Source: Citrobacter freundii ATCC 8090 = MTCC 1658 = NBRC 12681 (lineage in GTDB: Bacteria; Pseudomonadota; Gammaproteobacteria; Enterobacterales; Enterobacteriaceae). Taken from it: DNA of 64,000 nt. The position numbers and the translations under genes were made by a program. Positions 35,222-43,993 of this stretch are shown here, in pieces. The notes under the pieces were generated by a model. It did not search any database and was not told the DNA's origin. It saw only the letters and a program-made list of their open reading frames with translations. The DNA lies in NCBI RefSeq assembly GCF_011064845.1, contig NZ_CP049015.1, positions 4,216,001 to 4,280,000 of the forward strand, written 5' to 3'. How positions within the stretch are numbered: the first letter of the stretch is position 1; each line of letters begins with the position of its first letter.

Positions 35222-37237
35222 CTACAACCACCCCGGCCACAGCTCGTGCATTGGCTCGCTTCGTGTCTCTTGCAACCGGCCATTACGGTAAATCAATGCC
35301 ACCTGGCCAAATCTCAAACCACTACCCCGCATAAGAATGGCTATTTCGTCGTCAGAACCATCAAAACCCCGGCTGCGCAATTCCAGTTTTAACCGTCTGC
35401 GGGTTCCACCCTCCGTACAGTTATTGACAGAACTCCAAGGGGCGGCGTTGCCGCCAGAAAAACCCGCCTCCGCTGGCGCTTCGGCCAACTTCGCAACCTT
35501 CTGCCACTTCACCAGGCGAGTACATACCGCCGAATCTGGAACCAATGGAGAATAGACACCCTGAACGCGCTGCACGTCCTCTGCGTATTCATTACCCTGC
35601 TCTGTGATTTCATAGGCCAGACGAACAACCAGATCACGGCGGGCAACCAGTGCGCCACCCTGCGCCTGAGTGTATGACGCCCAGCACCCCACATCCGCAG
35701 CGGCCAGCACAGCATCCATTTTTGGATTGGGCAGCTGTTGGTTACGCAGGCGGCGCAATTCACGCCAGACAGTTACCGGCGCACCGCCAATCTGCTGAAA
35801 CTGGCGAATGCGCCAGCGGGAAGCCCATGCGGTAACAGATTTGGCCATTTCTTTAATGTCCTCGCCTGTCTTCTCATCCTTTTCACCATCCATCGCGTAA
35901 CCATCTATATTCTTTGAGATGTATTTAGCGATATAGCCAGTAGCGCTGCCTTTCTGCGGGTCGATAGCTTTAAAGCAGAAGCGGGCTTTTCTTGCTGAAT
36001 AGCTGCGCAACTCATGTGCATCTTCCTGGCAAGCGTATGTGTGGATAACTCGACGAATCGCTTTCGCATCTTCCGGACGCATAAACAGCAGAAGATGCCA
36101 GTGCGGTGTGCCATCGTGATGCGGCTCAACAACGCGGAACCCGAAACAACGCAAATCTTTACGCGACAGCGCTGCACGAATTTTCTGCCAGACGCCGCAT
36201 AAATAGCGCTGTGTATCCTGTGGTGTGCATCCTTCCCATTGCGAAACAAAGCCCCCTTTGCTGTACACCGCATGGAATCGCGATGGCGCAGTGATAGTGT
36301 AAAACTCACCAGCCAGCCCTTCTTCATTGGCCATATCTTCAAATCCCCTCATTCTTACCATTAGCTCACAACGACGGATCGCCGGATTGGCAACGCTGCG
36401 GTGCACCATGCTGTCCAGTGCAATACGCAGCCCTTCGTCATTCAGCAGGTCAAACTTTTTAAAGAACTCAAGGTTCCGCTTTTTCTGGTCTATCCATTCG
36501 ACAAGGGTTTTACGGGACACATAAGCACTCGCGGCTTTCTGTACCTGCCCCACGGCAATGGCCATATGCTCACGCTGCATATCCCGCGCCCGCTTAAGAC
36601 GCAGATACCACCATTCAGGTGCCATCATGCGGAGAATCCCGGATTCAGCCTTACGCATTTCCAGTTGCCCGCCATTAGCTTCATGTTCTGCCCAGTACGG
36701 CGGTTGATTGTTCAGCATCAGGGAACATGTGCATAAATGGCGGTAAGACTCCAGCGTACGGCGGCGCAGCTCTGCGGCATCGTCAGTGCTGCCCACAAAC
36801 TGATCGGTAAAGTCATACAGTGACTGGGAGATCCAGCCAGATATCTGGCCAGCCAGTTTTTTGAGGTCCTGGCGGTCAAGTGACGGCAATCGCTCCAGCG
36901 ACTTACCGAAAGGAAGATCAAGTGCATCAGCGGCCAGCTTGTAACGTGCAGCCACTTTGCGCAGACGTGGCAATACATTCTCACCGATAGTTTTGCGCAG
37001 AAATGTATTGGCACGGCGACGCCCGTCACGGCCAGCCAGCAGCTTTTCGTAACGGTTGCCGAAATACCCGGCTAACCAGTCGGGTATCTCATGCAGGTAC
37101 TGGGAACGCCATTCATAATCCTGTGGGTTAACAGCCCACAGGCGGCGTTCGGTGATCGTCGCATCTGACGGGGTACCAGGCGCAAAGGTTTCGCGCCGCC
37201 AGGCATTGACGGCATGGTGTTGGCCAGGCTCCAGCAT
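35222..37237 (-). CDS. Replication initiation endonuclease (P2 gpA-like, HUH)
   Basis: The protein has 671 residues from the ATG at 37237; a TTG 12 codons upstream is also open. It nicks the phage origin and starts rolling-circle replication. The HUH metal-binding motif is in VVEPHHDGTPHWHLLLF (HWH at about residues 379-381 in this numbering). The two-tyrosine motif YIAKYISK follows about 56 residues later, as expected for the two-Tyr gpA family. The N-terminal third is a variable helical region and the C-terminus is proline-poor and basic. It is the last large gene of the leftward early operon. Confidence 0.92.
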   Translation of the reverse strand: MLEPGQHHAVNAWRRETFAPGTPSDATITERRLWAVNPQDYEWRSQYLHEIPDWLAGYFGNRYEKLLAGRDGRRRANTFLRKTIGENVLPRLRKVAARYKLAADALDLPFGKSLERLPSLDRQDLKKLAGQISGWISQSLYDFTDQFVGSTDDAAELRRRTLESYRHLCTCSLMLNNQPPYWAEHEANGGQLEMRKAESGILRMMAPEWWYLRLKRARDMQREHMAIAVGQVQKAASAYVSRKTLVEWIDQKKRNLEFFKKFDLLNDEGLRIALDSMVHRSVANPAIRRCELMVRMRGFEDMANEEGLAGEFYTITAPSRFHAVYSKGGFVSQWEGCTPQDTQRYLCGVWQKIRAALSRKDLRCFGFRVVEPHHDGTPHWHLLLFMRPEDAKAIRRVIHTYACQEDAHELRSYSARKARFCFKAIDPQKGSATGYIAKYISKNIDGYAMDGEKDEKTGEDIKEMAKSVTAWASRWRIRQFQQIGGAPVTVWRELRRLRNQQLPNPKMDAVLAAADVGCWASYTQAQGGALVARRDLVVRLAYEITEQGNEYAEDVQRVQGVYSPLVPDSAVCTRLVKWQKVAKLAEAPAEAGFSGGNAAPWSSVNNCTEGGTRRRLKLELRSRGFDGSDDEIAILMRGSGLRFGQVALIYRNGRLQETRSEPMHELWPGWL

Positions 37238-37238
37238 A

Positions 37239-37451
37239 TCAACCACGGTTAACCCACTTGCGCCAGAAATCAATCAGGAAGGCCACAAGTACAGCCGCTA
37301 CCAGTGGTAGCCAGAAAACCGCACTCAGAGTGATTAACCCTAAGTCCTCAGCATCGTGATCAAATTCGTCCTGGCATTCGTCCCATAAGAGAAAGGCGAA
37401 AGTAATACAGGCAAACAAGGCATAAAAGCCGGTAATAATTTCCGTCATCAT
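37239..37451 (-). CDS. Small membrane protein of the early operon
   Basis: The product has 70 residues with two hydrophobic segments (IITGFYALFACITFAFLLW and FWLPLVAAVLVAFLIDFW) separated by an acidic loop (DECQDEFDHDAEDLG). Unknown function. It overlaps the dam stop (ATGA) and ends right at the start of the replication gene, so it is translated as part of the operon. Superinfection or membrane effects are possible but cannot be shown. Confidence 0.7.
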   Translation of the reverse strand: MMTEIITGFYALFACITFAFLLWDECQDEFDHDAEDLGLITLSAVFWLPLVAAVLVAFLIDFWRKWVNRG

Positions 37452-38317
37452 GCCACCACCGCCCGAACATCGATCGCAGGGTTAGCAGGTGACTTAAGAA
37501 TCAGCTCAGCAGCCACTTTCTGGCTTGCAGCTGCTGCACCCACACTACGTGGCGCATTTACCCGAACAGCTTCAAATCCTGCATACAGGTAATGCACCAT
37601 TTCCAGATCGCTGTTTGACGCGACAATCTTAATCCCACGCTCAGTCAGGCGGCGCAGCTTACGCGCCAGCCGTCCCTGATCCATGTGCGAAAAACCACGC
37701 TCATGGTAAGCGGTGAAATTATCGGTATCAGTCAGGTAAGGCGGATCACAATAAACAACGTCATGCCCGTCCCTTACCAAATCAAGCGTTTCTGAATAAT
37801 GGGCAGTAATGAACGTTGCGCGTTTCGCTTTTTCAGCAAAAGCGCGGATTTCATCAGCAGGAAAGTACGTTTTTTTGTACTTACCAAACGGAACATTGAA
37901 CTGGCCGCGGCGATTGTATCGGCACAGGCCATTGAAGCAGTGACGGTTCAGATAAAGAAAACGCGCCGCAGCTTCCACAGATTCAGAACCAAAGGATTTT
38001 CCTGATTGGTTGAAGGCATCACGCACCGCGTAATAGAAAACAGCGCGGCTTTCTTCATCGCCTAATGAACCGGCAGAAAATAAAGCCTCCAGCTCAATGA
38101 GCAAGGCATCAGTCTGATAGGCCATTGTCTTATACAGATTAACCAGGTCAGGATTCACATCAGCAATCAGATACTCGTCATAATCCGTATTCATCATGAC
38201 AGCACAGGAACCAGCAAAAGGTTCTATCAGGCGCTTACCCTCCGGCAGATGGGGAAGCAACTGCGGCATAAGGCGGGCTTTGCTGCCCACCCACTTAAGC
38301 GGAGTTTTTACTGCCAT
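37448..38317 (-). CDS. dam: Phage DNA adenine methylase (Dam family)
   Basis: The product has 289 residues of the D12 class. The motif LKWVGSKARLMPQL binds AdoMet together with LIEPFAGSCAVM, and the catalytic motif is YCDPPYLTD. It methylates adenine, probably in GATC, protecting phage DNA or regulating its promoters. Phage Dam proteins of this kind stand between small early genes and the replication gene in P2-like prophages. Overlaps the 77-codon gene upstream by ten bases. Confidence 0.92.
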   Translation of the reverse strand: MAVKTPLKWVGSKARLMPQLLPHLPEGKRLIEPFAGSCAVMMNTDYDEYLIADVNPDLVNLYKTMAYQTDALLIELEALFSAGSLGDEESRAVFYYAVRDAFNQSGKSFGSESVEAAARFLYLNRHCFNGLCRYNRRGQFNVPFGKYKKTYFPADEIRAFAEKAKRATFITAHYSETLDLVRDGHDVVYCDPPYLTDTDNFTAYHERGFSHMDQGRLARKLRRLTERGIKIVASNSDLEMVHYLYAGFEAVRVNAPRSVGAAAASQKVAAELILKSPANPAIDVRAVVA

Positions 38318-38541
38318 ACTGCACCGCCTTTACTGCAAATCGCTGCGGCTTCTTCGCGGATTAACTCAACGATTTCCGTTGCGCTTAAACCTTCATTGGC
38401 TGCATGGGTGGCCAGCTTATCCAGACGGGTGGAACACAGATCAGCAGCAGCGGCTTTACCTTCCTGCGTAGCTTTGGTGAGCATAGCCAGCAGGTCAGTA
38501 CCTGATTTCGTTCCGGGTAAATCCTGACGTGTAATGTGCAT
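38308..38541 (-). CDS. Small early protein, DUF2732-like
   Basis: The product has 77 residues (MHITRQDLPGTKSGTDLLAM, then LATHAANEGLSATEIVELIREEA) and is Ala-rich and helical. P2/Fels-2-type prophages have a DUF2732 gene in this early position before dam and gene A, and the sequence fits that description, but I cannot confirm the family. Function unknown. Confidence 0.65.
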   Translation of the reverse strand: MHITRQDLPGTKSGTDLLAMLTKATQEGKAAAADLCSTRLDKLATHAANEGLSATEIVELIREEAAAICSKGGAVWQ

Positions 38542-38608
38542 TTTGGTTTCCTTAAGGCAAAAGAATCCCCGGCCACCTAAGCTGTGGCCAAAAAATTCAG
38601 GTTGTTAA

Positions 38609-39010
38609 TTAGTGAAAAGCGGGTTGTACAGTGACGGCGGAATGGTTCGGTGCTGGAATAAGGTGCAGCTCGTACGTTGTCCGCCACCACTCCTGGATCA
38701 GTGCTTTAATTTCGCCAACACCCAACGCACCGGCCGTGTAGAAAATTGCGCGGATTCCGGCCAGCGCTTCAATCTGTGCTTCTTTGCTTTCGGCCTCGCG
38801 GTACACGCAGCACCAGAAAGCGGCATTGATTGCCAGCCAGTGACGCGGATTAGTCATGTGCTCAGTGTCATTAAAGAAGAATGGATGCAGCGCAATGCGA
38901 CCATTTTTACTGGTACTTTTCTCTGCAAAAGCCACGGCGTAATTATGTGGAACGCCCCACACGGCCAGCTCAGCACCTAACGATTTACCTTCAACGGAAA
39001 TAATGGCCAT
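38609..39010 (-). CDS. Hypothetical early-operon protein
   Basis: The product has 133 residues and is not recognised. It starts MAIISVEGKSLGAELAVWGV and contains GRIALHPFFFNDTEHMTNPR and tryptophan-rich HWLAINAAFWCC and IQEWWRTTYEL segments, so it is probably a folded soluble protein. It overlaps the preceding gene by one base. Probably an accessory early function. Confidence 0.65.
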   Translation of the reverse strand: MAIISVEGKSLGAELAVWGVPHNYAVAFAEKSTSKNGRIALHPFFFNDTEHMTNPRHWLAINAAFWCCVYREAESKEAQIEALAGIRAIFYTAGALGVGEIKALIQEWWRTTYELHLIPAPNHSAVTVQPAFH

Positions 39011-39438
39011 CAGAGATTCCCCTGTTGTTGCAACTTATGGACGATGTGAGGCGCTATAACCATCTGCACCCCGCTACTGCTATAAATTGGATGTACCTTT
39101 TTGATCGGGCGGTTCGCGGTGCGCTTTGAAAAATCGCTGTCACGTAAACTGCCGAAACCTTCAAACGTTAACCGCGCCCGTGAAATGCCTTGGCGCAGCA
39201 GAATCATGTCCCGATAGCCCAGGCGTTCATAAAGCTCACGCCAGCAGCACTTGCTTAAATGGGCTTTAAATGCCCTAGCGCCAGAAGTAACCGCAGCGGC
39301 ATGAAGCACCACACCGCGCCACTCCGGTGTCAGGTTGTCCCACCATTCAGCGGCCTCGCTGCTTTCACTGAAGTATTTGCGGCGGATCTGTTTTAAATGT
39401 TCCAGCCCGCGCTTTTGTTGTTCCTGGCTAATCGCCAT
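39010..39438 (-). CDS. Hypothetical early-operon protein
   Basis: The product has 142 residues and is not recognised. It has a basic helical N-terminus (EQQKRGLEHLKQIRRKYF), then WWDNLTPEWRGVVLHAAAVTSGA, and a basic C-terminal part (DFSKRTANRPIKKVHPIY). The basic character would suit nucleic-acid binding, but there is no recognisable motif. It overlaps the upstream Fil-like gene by 11 bases. Confidence 0.65.
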   Translation of the reverse strand: MAISQEQQKRGLEHLKQIRRKYFSESSEAAEWWDNLTPEWRGVVLHAAAVTSGARAFKAHLSKCCWRELYERLGYRDMILLRQGISRARLTFEGFGSLRDSDFSKRTANRPIKKVHPIYSSSGVQMVIAPHIVHKLQQQGNL

Positions 39439-39655
39439 AGCGCCCCCCTATACATCCAACCAGGCGACGGACTTTTGTAGGCAAGAAACGTAAAATCACC
39501 TCGCCTTTCATTCGAACAGACTCATGCGCATTGAATTTATACGTGTGGCCAGGATTCCAGCGCTGACCGTTCGGCAGTTCTATCCAGCCCGTTGAACCGC
39601 TTGGCCGTTGCATAGCTGGTGATTCTTTTTTCAGGTAAGTAACAAACGCTTTCAT
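39428..39655 (-). CDS. Small early protein, Fil (filamentation)-like
   Basis: The product has 75 residues. The pattern FVTYLKKESPAMQRP followed by GWIELPNGQRWNPGHTYKFN resembles the phage filamentation protein Fil family of P2-like prophages, whose expression can cause host filamentation. The match is from memory and short, so the family call is tentative. It lies 9 bases after the CII-like gene. Confidence 0.6.
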   Translation of the reverse strand: MKAFVTYLKKESPAMQRPSGSTGWIELPNGQRWNPGHTYKFNAHESVRMKGEVILRFLPTKVRRLVGCIGGRYGD

Positions 39656-39664
39656 GGTGCTCCC

Positions 39665-40168
39665 TCACATCAAGCCGGTGGCGTTAGCCGTCACCAGATC
39701 CACCGCTGCGGCCAGAACGGGCGCAGACTGGATACGACTTTCAACGGTATAAGCCAGCACGGATAAGCTACGGATTGCATCGCGAGCGCGATCCAGAATT
39801 TGTGTACGGCGGGCGGCGGTCATATGACCAGTTGATACGGCTTCCCCAGCAATTGCGCCCACACAGGCGGTGGCACTCAGTGCGCACAACTGCATGTTGC
39901 CTTCTGTGGCATTGTTCACCGGTACGGATGGAAGGCAGTTAATCTGCCCCAGCATCCCATCCAGTAAACGCGCATCTTCGGTGTAATCCGTAATAGCTAA
40001 AAGCTCGTCACAGGTTAAACGGTGCGGCTGTGCTGGATTCAATTTGTTGCGCAGGATTTGCGGCCTCATGCCAACGGCAGCGGCTACATCTTCCAGATTG
40101 TGTTCAATTGCAAATGCTCGGCAAGCCGCATCAAAGTGAGCATGTTTAGAGGTCTGGTAATCAAACAT
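39665..40168 (-). CDS. Phage regulatory protein CII
   Basis: The product has 167 residues of the phage regulatory CII family (186/P2-like). The N-terminal DNA-binding part reads DAACRAFAIEHNLEDVAAAVGM followed by LRNKLNPAQPHRLTCDELLA, a helix-turn-helix pattern. In phage 186 the CII protein activates establishment of lysogeny by driving CI synthesis. It is the second gene of the early operon behind cox. Confidence 0.82.
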   Translation of the reverse strand: MFDYQTSKHAHFDAACRAFAIEHNLEDVAAAVGMRPQILRNKLNPAQPHRLTCDELLAITDYTEDARLLDGMLGQINCLPSVPVNNATEGNMQLCALSATACVGAIAGEAVSTGHMTAARRTQILDRARDAIRSLSVLAYTVESRIQSAPVLAAAVDLVTANATGLM

Positions 40169-40198
40169 TGTTAGCCCCGCTCTAATCCGTAGGATAAA

Positions 40199-40420
40199 TT
40201 ACGTGTTAAGCGAAACATTGCATTCGCTTAACGCCATTACGGTTAAGGCGGCCATGTTCACTTCAACCAGCCCTTTTTTCTGTGCTCCTTTAGGCTTGAT
40301 AGGGAGTTTTCCGTATGAAATCAGGTTCTCAGCAGTACTTTTTGACATGCCTGTACGGCGGCAATACTCATCAAGCGGGATGTATGGATCGGGGATCACG
40401 ATTGTAATGTTGGGACGCAT
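40199..40420 (-). CDS. cox: Cox/Apl-type excisionase and regulator
   Basis: The product has 73 residues with the phage Cox pattern: PYIPLDEYCRRTGMSKSTAENLIS is a winged-helix MerR/Xis-like recognition segment, followed by GKLPIKPKGAQKKGLVEVNM. Cox-type proteins repress the lysogenic promoter and assist Int in excision. First gene of the leftward early operon, divergent from the CI repressor. Confidence 0.85.
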   Translation of the reverse strand: MRPNITIVIPDPYIPLDEYCRRTGMSKSTAENLISYGKLPIKPKGAQKKGLVEVNMAALTVMALSECNVSLNT

Positions 40421-40553
40421 AATGCAAACTCCTCAGGTTGTGGATACGCCAATATCCACCGTTATTAGCCAATATCTAAACACAGGAGCAAGGTTAATTA
40501 GATTAAATCTACATTTCAATATTATGTAGACATTATCTACACACCTTTATTTT
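40421..40553. promoter_or_regulatory. Genetic switch region between cox and cI
   Basis: Several repeats are visible: GTGGATA (40440-40446) / TATCCAC (40453-40459); TCTACAT (40508-40514) / ATGTAGA (40524-40530); and TGTAGA (40525-40530) / TCTACA (40536-40541). The octamer CCAATATC also occurs twice near 40450 and 40469. These are candidate CI and Cox operators. No Shine-Dalgarno is visible before the cI ATG. Confidence 0.6.
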
Positions 40554-41135
40554 ATGGCGAGATTTAGACTAGACCCAGAATCTGATAGCACCCCGGTACT
40601 TGATCGGGTACTTGAGGCTTACGGCTTTACGCAAAAATTACAGCTTGCCGAACATCTTGGAATTGCTTCCAGTTCAATGTCTGCACGATATAAACGCGGT
40701 GGGCTTCCTGCTGACATAATGCTCAAATGCATGGCTGAAACAGGCGTAACACTTGAATGGCTGGCAACAGGTCAAGGTAGAAAATTTGAGGATGAAGAAG
40801 TGGATATCCTCAAAATGCCGCGGCGTAAAATCGTTGACGGTTTGATGTATGACGCAGGGATGTACATGCTGGATAAAGTCTCTTTTTTACCCGGTGTCCC
40901 TTTGCCAACCTCTCCCGTATGTGTGGTGGAAGGTAATAATCAGTTCATCGTTGATACCTCATTCACAGAAGTTTATGACGATCAGTGGCTTGTAGAGATT
41001 GAGGGTAAAATGAGTATCCGCACCCTTACGCGTATTCCGATTAAGAAAGTCAGAGTTAGCGGCGTTGGCATGGCTTTTGATTGTGGTATCGACGACATAA
41101 ACGTGATTGGGCGCGTTGTTCTGACGATTCATTGA
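40554..41135 (+). CDS. CI repressor (P2/186 type)
   Basis: The product has 193 residues. The N-terminal helix-turn-helix (LDRVLEAYGFTQKLQLAEHL then ASSSMSARYKRGGLP) is the bacteriophage CI DNA-binding domain. The C-terminal part (VCVVEGNNQFIVDTSFTEVY, DQWLVEIEGKMSIRTLTRIP) resembles the oligomerisation domain. I see no Ala-Gly cleavage site or catalytic Ser/Lys pattern of a LexA-cleavable repressor, so induction probably needs an antirepressor. One base separates it from the integrase gene, so both are expected on the lysogenic transcript. Confidence 0.88.
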   Translation: MARFRLDPESDSTPVLDRVLEAYGFTQKLQLAEHLGIASSSMSARYKRGGLPADIMLKCMAETGVTLEWLATGQGRKFEDEEVDILKMPRRKIVDGLMYDAGMYMLDKVSFLPGVPLPTSPVCVVEGNNQFIVDTSFTEVYDDQWLVEIEGKMSIRTLTRIPIKKVRVSGVGMAFDCGIDDINVIGRVVLTIH

Positions 41136-41136
41136 T

Positions 41137-42180
41137 ATGGCCGTAAGAAAACTCAGTGATGGCCAATGGGTTGCGGATTTCTATACCGTCAACCGCAGCG
41201 ATGGCAAGCAAGGCAAGCGTGTACGCAAAAAGTTCGCGACCAAAGGCGAGGCGTTAGCGTTTGAAAATTACACTCTACAAAAAGTGGAGAATTCGCCCTG
41301 GCTTGGCCAAGGTAAAGACAAGCGCTACCTTTCAGATCTGATTTATCTTTGGTTTGAGCGCCATGGGATAACGTTAAGCGATGGTGAGAAACGCAAACGA
41401 GCCATGCTCTGGGCTGATGAGTGCATGGGTTCGCCACGGGCTATAGAATTCACTGCCCAGTTATTCACCGCTTACAGGGCTAAAAGACTTGAAGGTGACT
41501 TTTCCCGAACCAAGCGTGTTACTAAGGTTTCTCCCCGCACAATGAATCTGGAGCATGCCTATTTTCTTGCTGTATTTAATGAATTAAAACGGATCGGCGA
41601 GTGGGAAGCACCCAATCCATTAGAAAATGTGCGTCAGTTTAGGACTAACGAAAGTGAGATGGCCTATTTGACAGGCGATCAGATTGCTCGACTTCTTGAA
41701 GAGTGCCGCCGAAGCTCCGCCAAAGATTTAGAAATTATAGTTAGAATATGCCTATCAACAGGGGCGCGCTGGGGAGAGGCTGAGAAATTAAAACGCAGCC
41801 AGATAAGTTCAGGAAAGATTACCTTTGTAAAAACTAAAGGGAAACGGAATCGCACTATTCCAATAGATGACAATTTAATTTCAACTCTTCCCAATAAGAG
41901 TGGTTCATTATTCACACCTTGCTATTATGCTTTTAGAAATGCACTTGAGAGAGCAAACATTGAATTGCCACCAGGACAATTGACCCATGTCCTGCGACAC
42001 ACTTTTGCAAGCCACTTTATGATGAACGGTGGAAATATATTAGTACTTCAACGAATTTTAGGACACACTGATATCAAAATGACAATGAGGTATGCTCATT
42101 TTGCGCCCTCTCATTTATATGAAGCTATAAAGTTTAATCCATTATCTAATTCAATAAAAAAGGAAGTTGAAGATGATTGA
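41137..42180 (+). CDS. int: Tyrosine recombinase integrase
   Basis: The product has 347 residues and inserts the phage into ileX. All catalytic residues are present: R211 (TGARWGE), H284-x-x-R287 (HVLRHTFASHF), H310 (LGHTDIKM) and the nucleophile Y319 (MRYAHF). The N-terminal part carries the arm-binding domain and SAM-like core-binding domain. It is co-oriented with cI and followed by an overlapping NTPase gene. In the last third the composition becomes AT-rich, like the NTPase gene that follows. Confidence 0.93.
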   Translation: MAVRKLSDGQWVADFYTVNRSDGKQGKRVRKKFATKGEALAFENYTLQKVENSPWLGQGKDKRYLSDLIYLWFERHGITLSDGEKRKRAMLWADECMGSPRAIEFTAQLFTAYRAKRLEGDFSRTKRVTKVSPRTMNLEHAYFLAVFNELKRIGEWEAPNPLENVRQFRTNESEMAYLTGDQIARLLEECRRSSAKDLEIIVRICLSTGARWGEAEKLKRSQISSGKITFVKTKGKRNRTIPIDDNLISTLPNKSGSLFTPCYYAFRNALERANIELPPGQLTHVLRHTFASHFMMNGGNILVLQRILGHTDIKMTMRYAHFAPSHLYEAIKFNPLSNSIKKEVEDD

Positions 42181-43993
42181 TAAAAGCTTACAAGAATACC
42201 TTAACTATTATATTCAACAAAATGAACCAAGTTATGCTGTTCTAATAACAGGTGATTGGGGAATAGGTAAAACTTACCAAATAATGAATGTATTACCGAA
42301 AGAGCAAGTATGTTACATTAGTTTGTTTGGTTTAAGTTCTACAAGTGAAATATATGCTAATGTTTTTGCTGCAATGTACCCCAGAAGAAATGCCATTAAA
42401 AATTCCGCGAGTGCAGTTAAAGATTCAACTACGGAATTGAATGGTATAACATTTGGGGCAGGTGCTATCATTAGTAGCCTTGCTGATGCTTTTATAAAAG
42501 AAAAAGTAGACAATAAAAAAATCATAGTCTTTGACGATCTTGAACGATGTTCAATAAATTTAAAAGATATACTTGGCGCTATTAATAAGTATGTTGAGCA
42601 TCATAAATGTCGTGTATTAGTGATAGCACACGATTCAGAAATAGAGTCAGAATTCATAGCAACAAAGGAAAAAATAATTGGTCACACCATAAAGATAAAA
42701 CCTCAAATAGATCATGCTTCAAATGCTTTTTTCTGCGAAACCGACAAGTTAAAACATTATGATCATATAAAAAATTTCATTATTTCTGCCTTTAAAAGCT
42801 CTCACTGTCAGTCATTGCGAATTCTTCGGCATGTTATTAAAGACTGTGAAAGGTTGATATCATGCATGTTATATAGCCAAATAAACAATCATGATGCTAT
42901 GCAAGAAGTATTCAATACTTTTACCATACTGAATATAGAATTTAGATTAAGTAATATTTTAGCAAATGAAATAAAGGAATTAGATGCTGAGTTCACTTCT
43001 TTTTCATATATATTGCCAAATGTCGAAGGGGATGATGAAGAAGAAGATGATGATGAGAAAATTAAAGAAAAAAGATTAAAGAAATTATTCAATAACTATT
43101 CTCAAGAAATTTTTTCTGGCGGCATATTTAATGATGAACTAATTTACTTGATGTTGGTTGATGGTATATACCCACAAAAAACAATAAGGAAAAAGATTCA
43201 ACAATCAAAATATTTTAAGGAAAAAACAAAAACAGAATTACCAGCATGGTTAAAAATTCAAAGCTTTGACTACACTGATGATGATATTGTTGATAGTTCT
43301 ATAACTGAGATGCTCAGACAGTTCAAACATAGAGAAATAAATGAAATTGGAACATTGCTGCACATGTTTCATCTTATGTTTTTGATGTCATCTATTAATG
43401 TGATTGATGAGTGTTTTGAAGAAATTTTTGATGAATGCAAGGCTTATTTAGATGACCTTGTGGCTGAAAATAGATTACCATACGATAATTCCAGTGATAA
43501 CTTTTATAACATCAATTTAAATCCTAGCGCACATGGACATGGTTTTTGGTTAAATGAAGAATACAAATCTTTTATTTATGAGATTAAATCATACCTTCAA
43601 AGTAAACAAAAAGAAGCATTACATAATAATTACCCTGAATTTGCTAAAGAAATAATGCAAGCTTTAGATAATGATATTGATGAATTCAAGAGACTTTTAA
43701 TTGGTGATGGCTCAACACCAGGTAAATACGCAAGCATTGATGTCCTATCGACAATACCCTATGAAGATTTCGTTTTATCATGGTTATGCCGTCCTTATAT
43801 AGAATGGGACAGAATTAGAAATATACTTATAAATCGATATACAAGAGGGATTGCTATCAATATTTTAGCTAATGAGAAAGAATGGTTATGCGCAGTAGCT
43901 GTAACTATCAAAATTGAAGCAATGAAGATGAATGGCTTTGAAAGATTACGAATAGAAAGGATTGTACCAACACGAGCACTACAGCAGTTGTAG
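42173..43993 (+). CDS. KAP-type P-loop NTPase, candidate anti-phage cargo
   Basis: The product has 606 residues from the ATG at 42173, which has a good AGGAAG ribosome site 6 bases away. A TTG two codons earlier is less likely. Walker A is GDWGIGKT (residues 27-34), VCYISLFGL follows, and Walker B is KKIIVFDDLERC (DD at 121-122), the KAP family hallmark (PifA of plasmid F belongs to it). A run of acidic residues lies near residue 290; the C-terminal half has no known domain that I can name. The gene is strongly AT-rich and overlaps int by eight bases, so it should be expressed in the lysogen. A superinfection-exclusion or abortive-infection role is inferred. Confidence 0.8.
   Translation: MIDKSLQEYLNYYIQQNEPSYAVLITGDWGIGKTYQIMNVLPKEQVCYISLFGLSSTSEIYANVFAAMYPRRNAIKNSASAVKDSTTELNGITFGAGAIISSLADAFIKEKVDNKKIIVFDDLERCSINLKDILGAINKYVEHHKCRVLVIAHDSEIESEFIATKEKIIGHTIKIKPQIDHASNAFFCETDKLKHYDHIKNFIISAFKSSHCQSLRILRHVIKDCERLISCMLYSQINNHDAMQEVFNTFTILNIEFRLSNILANEIKELDAEFTSFSYILPNVEGDDEEEDDDEKIKEKRLKKLFNNYSQEIFSGGIFNDELIYLMLVDGIYPQKTIRKKIQQSKYFKEKTKTELPAWLKIQSFDYTDDDIVDSSITEMLRQFKHREINEIGTLLHMFHLMFLMSSINVIDECFEEIFDECKAYLDDLVAENRLPYDNSSDNFYNINLNPSAHGHGFWLNEEYKSFIYEIKSYLQSKQKEALHNNYPEFAKEIMQALDNDIDEFKRLLIGDGSTPGKYASIDVLSTIPYEDFVLSWLCRPYIEWDRIRNILINRYTRGIAINILANEKEWLCAVAVTIKIEAMKMNGFERLRIERIVPTRALQQL

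Noticed and set aside
34923..35222. P2-type cos site between ogr and the replication gene
   Set aside because: I could find no sequence like the P2 cohesive end there, so no feature was called; the alternative gap at 13923-14430 is equally unproven.
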